64,000 nt of DNA from assembly GCA_003526375.1 (NCBI GenBank), contig DPDG01000077.1, forward strand, positions 62,001 to 126,000, given 5' to 3'. Positions 1-7,947 of the stretch are shown one piece after another. Position numbers and translations under genes: made by a program. The DNA comes from Lentisphaeria bacterium (GTDB lineage: Bacteria > Verrucomicrobiota > Lentisphaeria > Victivallales > UBA1829). The notes under the pieces were generated by a model. That model was not told the origin of the DNA and searched no databases. It saw only the letters and a program-made list of their open reading frames with translations. Every line of letters starts with the position of its first letter. Position 1 is the first letter of the stretch.

Positions 1-354
1 GAATCCCGTCAATGCGGTTTTCAGGAGTATGCTTTTGATGAAATCCACTGTGTAGACCCGGTTTCTGGAACAGTCCAGCATGACGCCGAGCGTTGTGAAG
101 CGGAGTTTCCCGGCGGTTTCTCTGCCGGCCATCGCACAGCCCAGAGCACGCAGGAAGGCTGGACGGGAACCGGCGGAAATCACAGTCTCCGTTCCTGAAA
201 AAGAGACGGCAAACTGATCCGGCGCAGACGGGGCGAATGAAAGTTTTCCGGCGCCGGCACCGGAAAAATATTCCGGCATGGCTTCAGCGACGGTTTGCAG
301 GAGTGAAGCGTATTCCGCAGGCATTGCGGAACTGTCAGGAATGAATGCAGGCAT
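1..354 (-). CDS. GH20-like family glycoside hydrolase, N-terminal fragment
   Basis: The frame reads from an ATG at 354 leftward off the window edge, giving 118 codons with no stop. An AAGAGG ribosome binding site lies just upstream of the ATG. The last visible residues (LGVMLDCSRNRVYTVDFIK, then LLKTALTGF) match the start of the barrel in GH20-related hexosaminidase-like proteins, where an LDCSR motif precedes a helix leading to a GFN/GYN strand. No signal peptide is seen, so the protein may be cytoplasmic. The catalytic Asp-Glu pair would lie outside the window. The family call rests on this one motif region. An AraC regulator follows upstream on the same strand with a 47-nt gap. Confidence 0.6.
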   Translation of the reverse strand, partial: MPAFIPDSSAMPAEYASLLQTVAEAMPEYFSGAGAGKLSFAPSAPDQFAVSFSGTETVISAGSRPAFLRALGCAMAGRETAGKLRFTTLGVMLDCSRNRVYTVDFIKSILLKTALTGF

Positions 355-401
355 GTTGACCTCTTTTTTCTGTTGATGGATGGCAGTGCTGCCGGAACCT
401 G

Positions 402-1265
402 TTATTTCAGGCGCGGGGAATGTGCCCGCCTGTAATCAAGGGGTGTCTGCCCGAAACGCCTTTTGAAAAGCATTCCCATGTAGGCTGGTTCTCCGAGATG
501 CAGTTCCCTTGCGATGTCGGCGATCCGGTCCCTGGATTCCGTCAGGCGCCGGCACGCTTCCTGAAGCCGGAGTTCGAGAAGATAACCGGACGGCGTGATC
601 TTTGAATATCGTTTCCAGTAGCGGAAGAAGGTGCTTCTGGAAAGCCCGAATTTTCTGGCTGTGGAGTCGAAATCAAGGATTTCAAACGCATGCAGACGGA
701 TGTGGGAGTCGATTCTCAGCATCAGTTCATGTTCCTTGTCCACCGGAGCATGGAACGATTTTTTCATCAGAAGCAGTTCATGGAGAATCTGAAAGCATTG
801 AATGTCGATCCGATCGGCGTTGCCGGGGCTCAGTGAGGCTCCGAAGTAGTCACAGACACGTTCCAGCATAAGTTCCAGCTCCCTGTTCATGCGTATGCTC
901 CAGCAGAGCGGCGGCTCGAAGATTCCGATCTTGTCCAGCAGAGGGAAAAGAGCGGACGGATAGATGATGTAAAAGACCTCCCGCGACCCGAAATTCGTAA
1001 GCGCATATTCTGCTTCCGGCGGTTTTACGACCACATGGGGGAACGAGAGGTTTTCATAACTTTTTCCTGCGATCGTCTGTGTGGGCAGTCCTTCGGAGGT
1101 GTCTGCTGAAAGACGGATGCAGATTTCGATTTTATCCGGAAAAACGGCGTGCAGGGATCTGCGCGGCGGATTGTTCCAGGAACGTCCCAGCCCCGCCACC
1201 TGATACGGGAACATGATTTCCCTCATGACTCCCGCCATATTCACATGATAGTTGTGTTTTTCCAT
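402..1265 (-). CDS. AraC family transcriptional regulator
   Basis: This 287-residue protein has a variable N-terminal sensing half and a C-terminal AraC-type double helix-turn-helix. The DNA-binding part starts near residue 185 and includes DFDSTARKFGLSRSTFFRYWKRY and, further on, DIARELHLGEPAYMGMLFKRRFGQTPLDYRR, which fits the two AraC recognition helices and the usual closing FGQTPLDYR signature. It sits between a GH20-like gene and a DUF4838 gene, so it probably controls local glycan-use genes; the ligand is unknown. A good promoter (1288-1316) overlaps the 3' end of the preceding gene, so the regulator can be transcribed independently. The start at 1265 has only a modest ribosome binding site; internal ATGs a few codons later are possible. 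Confidence 0.9.
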   Translation of the reverse strand: MEKHNYHVNMAGVMREIMFPYQVAGLGRSWNNPPRRSLHAVFPDKIEICIRLSADTSEGLPTQTIAGKSYENLSFPHVVVKPPEAEYALTNFGSREVFYIIYPSALFPLLDKIGIFEPPLCWSIRMNRELELMLERVCDYFGASLSPGNADRIDIQCFQILHELLLMKKSFHAPVDKEHELMLRIDSHIRLHAFEILDFDSTARKFGLSRSTFFRYWKRYSKITPSGYLLELRLQEACRRLTESRDRIADIARELHLGEPAYMGMLFKRRFGQTPLDYRRAHSPRLK

Positions 1266-1287
1266 TTCCCGCCGCCGTTATTCCGGT

Positions 1288-1316
1288 ATTATATCTCCTT
1301 CATTCCGCTTTTTCAA
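1288..1316 (-). promoter_or_regulatory. sigma70-type promoter for the AraC regulator
   Basis: On the minus strand TTGAAA (1316-1311) is followed after exactly 17 nt by TATAAT (1293-1288). The predicted transcript starts about 15-20 nt before the ATG at 1265. The -35 box is just upstream of, and the -10 box overlaps the end of, the DUF4838 gene. Confidence 0.65.
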
Positions 1317-4300
1317 TCACGAATTCCCGGAGATACATGTTGCCCGTGAAGGTTTTCTGCGGCATGAAACCGCCGACATACAGGAGGGTTCCGGGGACGA
1401 TCCTGACTTTGCGGGAGGTTCGGACCGGAACAAAGCCGTTTTTCAGTTCCTTCACCGGAATCTGGCGGTATCCGACCACCTTTTTGCTGTTGTGGTCATA
1501 GGTGCCCATCCGCGTGGTATGTTTGCCGTCCTCCGTTGCGGAATCCGTTTTCAAGAGAGCTGTTACATAATAAAATGTATCCGGGTCCAGGCCGCGCGGG
1601 ACGTCCGCCGAGATCGCCCAGCCGTGATTGCCGTCCATGACGGCGACATCGCCCTCAAATCTTGTCGCCTTGACCTCGTTTCTCCCTTTGAACGTCAGCC
1701 TGTCACGGCAGAGGACGCCGAAAAGCGGAAAGCCGTTCAAATATCCGTCCGTATGGATCGGGCTCCATGCAAGAGGCGCTTTTCCGTTGCGGGTGCGGAA
1801 GATGTTCATCACCATTTTTCCGCCCGGCGCAGGAAGTCCCGCGAGATCAAGCGTAAGCCGGACCGTCCATTCTCCGTTTTTCAGAGAGCTTTCCGCTTTT
1901 CCCGGAAGCCGGACGCTTTTCATGATGCGCTTGACCGCCGTGTCTTCCGTATTGGAAGTGACGGGGATCGTCCACTCGTTGCAGCGCACTTCCCCATTCG
2001 GATTGACTGCGATCTGCGTTACCGGGTATTTCCCGCCCGTCGGCAGGAAGAACTCGACTGTATCCGCATAGAAATCCTTTTTCGCGTCCGTTGCCGTTAC
2101 ATTTTTTTCCACGTAAAGCAGATGGAGTTTGTCTTTGCCGAAAGCCGCATATGCCGACGAGGTGGAATCGGGTTCCGCTTCGCCGGTGGCGGCATTGCGG
2201 AAGCTGCCCAGCCTGCCCATTTTCTCAACGGCGGGGAATGCGTCTCCCTGAACCGTCGGAACAATGCTGATCGATGCGGTCTCCTGAATATTTTCCTTTT
2301 TGCGGATAAAGGGTTTCCGTCCGGGAACCGCTTTCACCAGCAGCAGATGGCTGGTGTACATCTGCTCTTTGCCGAACTTGAGGCAGACATAAATATCATA
2401 TTCCTGATCGGGATTCTCCGGGTCGAAAATATATCCGAGGTACCCGGTCGCAAAACTGCTGAGCGAACCGAATTTGCGCGATACATAACCGCGCAGATGC
2501 GGAGCTCCCATGACGGAGTCCGGTCCCAGCTTGCTCCGGGTCAGGTAATGATACTCGAATTTTGAGGTGCCTGTCGTCACCCGCAGATGTCTTCCGTTGG
2601 GGCCGTCCTCTTTGCCCCGGACCAGATCATAGCCTGTGACGCGGTTCCCCGGCAGCGGCGCGGGGAGCGCATACCCGAACGGAGCGTCTTTCACCTCGAC
2701 CGGAGGCATTTTATTGGCTGCGAAGAAGGCGTAGAACCGGTCCTGTTCGGGGATTGGCCCGAATTCTTTCGGGAGTTTATCCTGATATTTCGCAAGACCG
2801 TAGAACAGTCCGAGCGTGTTGTAGAGGCTGTCCCGGTCCCACTTGATATATTCTTCTTTATCTGCTCGGCTGACATGATTCTTGAAGTCGATGTTGTAAG
2901 AGTGTTTCATGATTTCATCAGCAGTCGCAACGGCGCGGCGGTACACCGTATCCGCGGATATTTTTCCGGCAAGGCCCGCTTTGCGGATGTCCCGGTAAAG
3001 CAGAAGCGTCATTGCGTCCAGAGAGAGCCGTTCGCAGCGGATGTGAAGCAGAGCCCGCGCATCGCCGGATACGAGTTTTTCCATGTGATCGAACGCCTGC
3101 TGCCATGCGAGAAGCCGTTCCGGGGTCAGGTAGCCGACACAGCGCGGATCGGGGAACCATCTGACGAATGCGGGGTCCGCAAAAGCGAGCCTGTGGAGTT
3201 CATCATAGAATTTGCGCATTTCCGGCGCGGCTTTGCCGTAAATTGCCGCCATGTACTCGTCGATTTCCTTGTTGACGTCGAGTCCGGCATCGCCGTAAAG
3301 ACGGCTGACCACGTAGGAGATCAACCCGCTGAATGCCGTATTGCAGGCACGCGGAAGAATGGGGTAGTCGCAGAATATCTGCGTGACATGGTTTTTCCCG
3401 TAGAACTGAACGTCATACAGGACTCTTCCCGCGTTGCCGAAAAGCGGAAACGAAATCATGGGGCGTCCGTAAGTCGCCGGATAGAAATAAGACGACATGC
3501 GCTGTGATATCTTTCCCCATGCGTTGAAACAGTCGAAGATGAACTTGTTGGAGGGCGCATTGATGGGTTTGTTGAAATCCGCCGTCAGAAATGCCAGATA
3601 CGGCATCAGGTTCGCCGGAAGTTTTCCGCCTTTCAGGGCTTCCGGCCTGGGCGGAATCTCTGTGGAAAGACGCCCGTAGGCAAGGAAGCGGATGATCAGG
3701 TTCGGGTATTTCTCCGCAAAATAGGGGGAGGCGGAGTTGATCAGGTAATCGTAGAGCGGCCCGCCGGGTGCGCCATACTGTTTTTCCAGCGCGACGCAGT
3801 CTTTGCAGTAGCAGAATTTGCAGTCCACGTCGTCATGGGAGATATTGACCACGATATTGTCCGTCGGCTTGCAGCGGGATGTGATCAGGAGCTGTTCGAC
3901 GTTCCTGTTCATTTCGGCGCGGAGCCCCGGATTGGAGAAACAGCGGTGACGTCCCTTCCATTCCCGTTTGCCGTCCGCGGAAAGCGGGAAAAATTCGGGA
4001 TTCGTGACGAAATATTCCTTGTCTTTCAGAAATTGATAGGCTTCCCGGTAATTTTTCGTCGGCGGGATCAGGCAGGAATAGGAATGGGTCATGTTTCCCG
4101 GCATGTTGAAAGGAATCAGCGAGTTGTTATGGAGGGCGTTCCGGCGGAAGAAGGCTCCGGCGCTTTCGCAGCCGCGCAGGTTGAACCCGGACTGCGCCAG
4201 ATCGCGGTATTCGAAAGACGGGCGGAATACGAGATTCAGATCACCGGTTTTCAGGTTTTTGCATTCCGGTATCCGGCTGTCGCCCCAGTAATGATAGAAA

Positions 4301-4728
4301 CGGAACCCCAGCACCTCCGTCAGGAAGTGAGACACGGCGAAGCCGTCGCCGAAGCCTCCTCCATACAGAAAGAGATCATCGCCGAGCGTGAGTATGACTC
4401 TCTCCTCGTTGGCGGGAGTCTTGTATTTCCCCGCCTCTTTCAGCAGTTTCAGCATGGCATCGGAGTGACCGACGAAAATTCGTTTTTTGCAGTTCCCGGC
4501 TTCACGCGGCTCGATGATTTTGAAATCGGCTCCGGTGGACTGTTTCAACAGTGCCGCAAGATCAGCCGCCGACTCCCTGACCAGCCGGACTTCCATGTGC
4601 CTGCCCTGATTCCCGCATACGATGACATAGTCCGTTTTGCCGTCTTTCGCCAGTTCCAGGCTGAAGCCCAGCCATGACAGCAGGCTCATGCACAGGAACA
4701 TACAGACCTTCCAATTTGTTTTCTTCAT
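1300..4728 (-). CDS. DUF4838 domain protein with C-terminal carbohydrate-binding-like domain, exported
   Basis: This 1142-residue protein starts at an ATG preceded by a strong GGAGG site and has a Sec signal peptide (MKKTNWKVCMFLCMSLLSW, ending near residue 24). The region up to about residue 160 resembles the alpha-glucuronidase N-terminal fold that commonly precedes DUF4838. The central part is the DUF4838 barrel-like region and includes a Cys-rich stretch (CKFCYCKDC, near residue 300). The last third contains a CBM9-like beta-sandwich segment (SISIVPTVQGDAFPAVEKMG onward). DUF4838 proteins are found in polysaccharide-use loci, and their activity is not established. It is separated by 74 nt from the fucosidase gene upstream and lies next to an AraC regulator, so a role in degrading uronic-acid or fucose-containing glycans is an inference. 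Confidence 0.8.
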   Translation of the reverse strand: MKKTNWKVCMFLCMSLLSWLGFSLELAKDGKTDYVIVCGNQGRHMEVRLVRESAADLAALLKQSTGADFKIIEPREAGNCKKRIFVGHSDAMLKLLKEAGKYKTPANEERVILTLGDDLFLYGGGFGDGFAVSHFLTEVLGFRFYHYWGDSRIPECKNLKTGDLNLVFRPSFEYRDLAQSGFNLRGCESAGAFFRRNALHNNSLIPFNMPGNMTHSYSCLIPPTKNYREAYQFLKDKEYFVTNPEFFPLSADGKREWKGRHRCFSNPGLRAEMNRNVEQLLITSRCKPTDNIVVNISHDDVDCKFCYCKDCVALEKQYGAPGGPLYDYLINSASPYFAEKYPNLIIRFLAYGRLSTEIPPRPEALKGGKLPANLMPYLAFLTADFNKPINAPSNKFIFDCFNAWGKISQRMSSYFYPATYGRPMISFPLFGNAGRVLYDVQFYGKNHVTQIFCDYPILPRACNTAFSGLISYVVSRLYGDAGLDVNKEIDEYMAAIYGKAAPEMRKFYDELHRLAFADPAFVRWFPDPRCVGYLTPERLLAWQQAFDHMEKLVSGDARALLHIRCERLSLDAMTLLLYRDIRKAGLAGKISADTVYRRAVATADEIMKHSYNIDFKNHVSRADKEEYIKWDRDSLYNTLGLFYGLAKYQDKLPKEFGPIPEQDRFYAFFAANKMPPVEVKDAPFGYALPAPLPGNRVTGYDLVRGKEDGPNGRHLRVTTGTSKFEYHYLTRSKLGPDSVMGAPHLRGYVSRKFGSLSSFATGYLGYIFDPENPDQEYDIYVCLKFGKEQMYTSHLLLVKAVPGRKPFIRKKENIQETASISIVPTVQGDAFPAVEKMGRLGSFRNAATGEAEPDSTSSAYAAFGKDKLHLLYVEKNVTATDAKKDFYADTVEFFLPTGGKYPVTQIAVNPNGEVRCNEWTIPVTSNTEDTAVKRIMKSVRLPGKAESSLKNGEWTVRLTLDLAGLPAPGGKMVMNIFRTRNGKAPLAWSPIHTDGYLNGFPLFGVLCRDRLTFKGRNEVKATRFEGDVAVMDGNHGWAISADVPRGLDPDTFYYVTALLKTDSATEDGKHTTRMGTYDHNSKKVVGYRQIPVKELKNGFVPVRTSRKVRIVPGTLLYVGGFMPQKTFTGNMYLREFVIEKAE

Positions 4729-4802
4729 AATTTTTCCTCCTTCTTATTCATAACTGCATTCCGGTGATGATTCAATGCTTTGCAATCAATAAAACTGTTT
4801 TT

Positions 4803-6545
4803 TTATTTTTCCGTTTCCCGCATGACGGGTGCGCCGCCTGACCTCCTTTCTTCCGGTAAAGCCGTCAGAATGCCGAATTCAACTCCGGCAAGCGTTTCAC
4901 CGGGAATCAGCATACGGGTTGCACGAAGACGGCAGAAGCGGGCATGTTCCGTTTGTCTGAACGTCACGGTGCAGGGCAGGGGATTGGCTCTGATGTTGGA
5001 GAATTCCCCTGCGGCGACGGAACGCCACGTTCTGCCGTCTGAACTCAACAGCAGTTCATAGCGATCCGGTGTCCCTGCGGGAAGACCGGGGTCCGGGGTG
5101 AAACGGAACCCCTTGACCGGCATTTCGCATCCGAGGTCGCAATGCCATTCCGTTCCCTCCGGGTGATGAGCCGTTCTGAGATAATCCGGCGGAGAATGCC
5201 TGCACTCCTTTTCCGCTTCCGGAAAATCCGCTGCATAGCAGGCGACACGGAGTGCCGCGACCGGAGCCGCTGCGTCTGTGATCCTGATCTGGATTGCATC
5301 GCCTTCGACTGTTTCCGGAAGTCTTTTGAGGCGTCTGCGCCCAATGGCTTTTCCTGAAATCAGAGAACGGAATCCGCCTCCGGCGGTGCGGAGCAGAACT
5401 TCATAGCCTCGGATTTTTTCTCCGTCGGCAATCTGTTCCGCCATTTCGAGCAGGTTGAACCGTGCCGGGCGCCCGAATTCAATGATGCCTGCCCCGTCTT
5501 TCAACGGCATTTCGCATTGTACGACCGGGTGCGCGAACAGAGCGTCAACCGCCTTTTTCCATTCGCGGAGCCGGAGGATGTCTCCGTCCGCCAGGCGTCC
5601 GTCCGGCATCGGGGCAAGACCGAGGTTCAAGTATCCGCCGCAACCGACGGAACGCAGATAAATGCCGGTCAGCTCTGCGACGCTGCGGAGCTGTCCGTCC
5701 TCGGATGGATGGTAGAACCAGCCGCGGCGGAGCGGGACGTCACATTCCGGAGGCATGTAATATCTTCCATCCGGATGCCCCTGCATTCCCTCTTCGCTGC
5801 GGGTGAATCCCGGAGCCGGTTCCATTCCTGCTTCCGGCGCATGCGGGGTGTAACATCCGTATGATTCGGGGTCCGCCGTTCCTTTTTCATTGCCGACCCA
5901 GCGCAGATCCGGCCCGGTATCGCTGAAAATTGCGGCGTCCGGCTGGAGACTGCGAACCATGGTCCATACTGTCTGCCAGTCATAGTAGGTGGTCCGGTCT
6001 ATGCTTCTTGTTTCACAGGCGCCTCCGTACCAGCCGTCACCGCCGTTTGCGCCGTCGAACCATGCTTCGAATGCGGGACCGTAACCGGAAAAGATTTCCC
6101 GGATCTGCTCCCGGTAAACCGCGGGATATCCGGCTTTTCCGTATTCGGGATGATTGCGGTCCCAGGGCGATACGTAAAATCCCATGGAGATTCCGTATTT
6201 CCGGCAGGCGTCCGAAAATTCTTTCACCAGATCGCCTTTCCCGTTGCGGAACGGGGATTGCCGGATATTGTAGTTTGTCGTGGAGGTCGGCCAGAGGCAG
6301 AATCCGTCATGATGCTTGCAAACCAGAATCAAGCCGTCCAGCCCGCACTCCCTGCATGTCTTTGCGATTTCTTCCGCATCGAAATGCTCCGGCGCGAAAA
6401 CAGACGGATTTTCATTGCCGTAACCCCATTCCTTGTCTGTGAATGTGTTCAGCCCGAAATGAATGATCGCATAACAGCCGCTTCCGCTGTGGTTCAGCAT
6501 ACGGCGTGCCGGGCATCTTCCCGGATTGAACGTTTGCAGATTCAT
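4803..6545 (-). CDS. Alpha-L-fucosidase (GH29) with C-terminal discoidin-like domains
   Basis: This 580-residue protein hydrolyses terminal alpha-L-fucose, judged by family. The N-terminal 340 residues form the GH29 barrel: CKHHDGFCLW (residues 76-85) is the conserved active-site strand, and EAWFDGANG carries the expected nucleophile Asp164 in the WFDG signature. The C-terminal part has two beta-rich segments resembling F5/8 type C modules (one around GEKIRGYEVLLR, one around PDRYELLLSSDGRTW). No signal peptide is present, so it probably works in the cytoplasm on imported oligosaccharides. The start codon overlaps the stop of the upstream FAD oxidoreductase by an ATGA, so the two are translationally coupled. 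Confidence 0.88.
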   Translation of the reverse strand: MNLQTFNPGRCPARRMLNHSGSGCYAIIHFGLNTFTDKEWGYGNENPSVFAPEHFDAEEIAKTCRECGLDGLILVCKHHDGFCLWPTSTTNYNIRQSPFRNGKGDLVKEFSDACRKYGISMGFYVSPWDRNHPEYGKAGYPAVYREQIREIFSGYGPAFEAWFDGANGGDGWYGGACETRSIDRTTYYDWQTVWTMVRSLQPDAAIFSDTGPDLRWVGNEKGTADPESYGCYTPHAPEAGMEPAPGFTRSEEGMQGHPDGRYYMPPECDVPLRRGWFYHPSEDGQLRSVAELTGIYLRSVGCGGYLNLGLAPMPDGRLADGDILRLREWKKAVDALFAHPVVQCEMPLKDGAGIIEFGRPARFNLLEMAEQIADGEKIRGYEVLLRTAGGGFRSLISGKAIGRRRLKRLPETVEGDAIQIRITDAAAPVAALRVACYAADFPEAEKECRHSPPDYLRTAHHPEGTEWHCDLGCEMPVKGFRFTPDPGLPAGTPDRYELLLSSDGRTWRSVAAGEFSNIRANPLPCTVTFRQTEHARFCRLRATRMLIPGETLAGVEFGILTALPEERRSGGAPVMRETEK

Positions 6546-7756
6546 GATGACTTTCCTCCGGTTGTATTTTCTATCCGATTTTCATACGGAATGCCGCAGT
6601 CTTCCCTGTGGAGAGGAAATCCGCAGCTCTCTCTCAGTTCCTTTTGAAGTGTTTGCAGATTCAATTCATGAGGAAGAACCCCGTGCAGAAGGGAAAGCGC
6701 GGCGGCGACTCCCGCCGCTTCTCCGGTCATTGCCGCATTCGGTATGACGCGGGTGATCTCCCAGGCATCCTCTCTGGCGGAGGAACAGCGCCCGGCGGCG
6801 ATGACGCCCGTAATCTTTTCCGGCAGAAGACTGCGGTAGGGAATCTCCCATACATACCCGCATTTTCTCCAGTCGGGCGCAAGCCCGATCGAGTCAGGGA
6901 ACCGCGCCTGTTCCATGCCGCCGTCAAGGACGAATCTGCCCTTGATGCAGCGGGAGTGACGCATGGGAACCATCGTCGGCAATACAAGCGGATAGCGTGT
7001 TTTTCTGGTTTCGGTTCCGGCTTCATAATCTTTTTCCAGAAGCTCGCGGTACCGCCTGCGTCCGCGCAGCAGGAAATCCGAGACCGTTTTTCCGTCGATG
7101 CCCTCCGGCGTCGAGTTGTTCCGGATACCGTCCGCGACAATGATGGTGGAAACGTCCTTTCCGAAAGAATATTGCGAATAGGCTCCCGCTTCCCGGTGTT
7201 CGATGAACCAGGAGACAAGTGCGTTCCGTGCCGTCAGGCATTCGCCTCCGGCGAAGTGAACCGCATCGGCGTCTCCGGTCGCATCAACGAATACTTCCGC
7301 CTCGATTTTTCCGGTTCCGCTTTTGTTGGCTACCTGAATCGAGCTCAACCGGCAGGCGTCCGTTTTTTCCGCACCGATGATTTTCGTGTCGAACCAGAGG
7401 TCGATTCCGTGTTCCGTGAGCATCTCATCCAGCGCCAGCACAAAGGATGCCGGCGAGAAATAGGCCTGGAGCCGGTTTCCCTTGCCGCCTTTGCGCCATT
7501 CCGCCGGAATTTCCGCCGGACCGTACTTGTTTGAGATTTTCAGGAACCTTTCGGAGAGTCCGGAAACGACCTGACGGCCTTCGCCGTCACACAGAGGCAG
7601 GTAGACAAGAACCATGCCGGAAGTGGCAAGACCTCCGGGAATGACACTATTTTCGATAAGAACCGTTTTCATGCCCCGTTGAGCGGAAGCGATTGCCGCC
7701 GCACATCCGGCGATTCCCCCGCCGCAGACCGCCACATCGTATTTTTTGCAGAACAT
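6542..7756 (-). CDS. FAD-dependent oxidoreductase (FAD_oxidored / PF12831-like)
   Basis: This 404-residue flavoprotein has an N-terminal Rossmann motif for FAD (DVAVCGGGIAGCAAAIASAQRG) and a second conserved stretch (IPGGLATSGMV) typical of PF12831 proteins. A late FAD contact motif (GVIAAGRCSSAREDAWEITR) is also present. PF12831 oxidoreductases are common in PVC and Bacteroidetes carbohydrate loci, and their substrates are mostly unknown. It is the first gene of a leftward operon with the GH29 fucosidase (4-nt overlap), so it may act on a released sugar or aglycone. It starts downstream of the divergent control region at 7757-7947. A related protein is encoded at 36361-37716. Confidence 0.85.
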   Translation of the reverse strand: MFCKKYDVAVCGGGIAGCAAAIASAQRGMKTVLIENSVIPGGLATSGMVLVYLPLCDGEGRQVVSGLSERFLKISNKYGPAEIPAEWRKGGKGNRLQAYFSPASFVLALDEMLTEHGIDLWFDTKIIGAEKTDACRLSSIQVANKSGTGKIEAEVFVDATGDADAVHFAGGECLTARNALVSWFIEHREAGAYSQYSFGKDVSTIIVADGIRNNSTPEGIDGKTVSDFLLRGRRRYRELLEKDYEAGTETRKTRYPLVLPTMVPMRHSRCIKGRFVLDGGMEQARFPDSIGLAPDWRKCGYVWEIPYRSLLPEKITGVIAAGRCSSAREDAWEITRVIPNAAMTGEAAGVAAALSLLHGVLPHELNLQTLQKELRESCGFPLHREDCGIPYENRIENTTGGKSS

Positions 7757-7782
7757 CTTAAAAATCCTTCTGTTTGCTATTT

Positions 7783-7810
7783 ACAATAGAGAGCAGGATT
7801 CTTTTTTCAA
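7783..7810 (-). promoter_or_regulatory. candidate promoter for the FAD oxidoreductase-fucosidase operon
   Basis: On the minus strand TTGAAA (7810-7805) is followed after 16 nt by TATTGT (7788-7783). The -10 box coincides with the left half of the ACAATAGAGA / TCTCTATTGT inverted repeat described for 7783-7896. Confidence 0.4.
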
Positions 7811-7896
7811 CTGATATCCGTCTCAATAAATATCAAAATAGTCTCATTGTGAAAATTGAGACGAAAATGATATTTATTGAGACAAATCTCTATTGT
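7783..7896. promoter_or_regulatory. nested dyad, probable operator between divergent genes
   Basis: Three inverted repeats are nested in the divergent promoter region. The main pair is GTCTCAATAAATATCA (7820-7835) and its exact reverse complement (7868-7883). Inside it, GTCTCA (7841-7846) and TGAGAC (7857-7862) are centred on the same point (7851.5). An outer pair is ACAATAGAGA (7783-7792) and TCTCTATTGT (7887-7896). Four GTCTCA half-sites are thus symmetrically placed, which suggests a multimeric regulator bridging the region. The binding protein cannot be named from the sequence; no regulator gene is directly adjacent. Confidence 0.6.
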
Positions 7897-7920
7897 GATA
7901 CATCAAATCCGGAGTATAAT
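7893..7920 (+). promoter_or_regulatory. candidate promoter for pilin-like gene 1
   Basis: TTGTGA (7893-7898) is followed after 16 nt by a consensus TATAAT (7915-7920). The -35 box overlaps the right arm of the outer inverted repeat, so operator occupancy should affect it. Confidence 0.5.
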
Positions 7921-7947
7921 AAATAACAGAAAAAAAGGAGGAATGTC

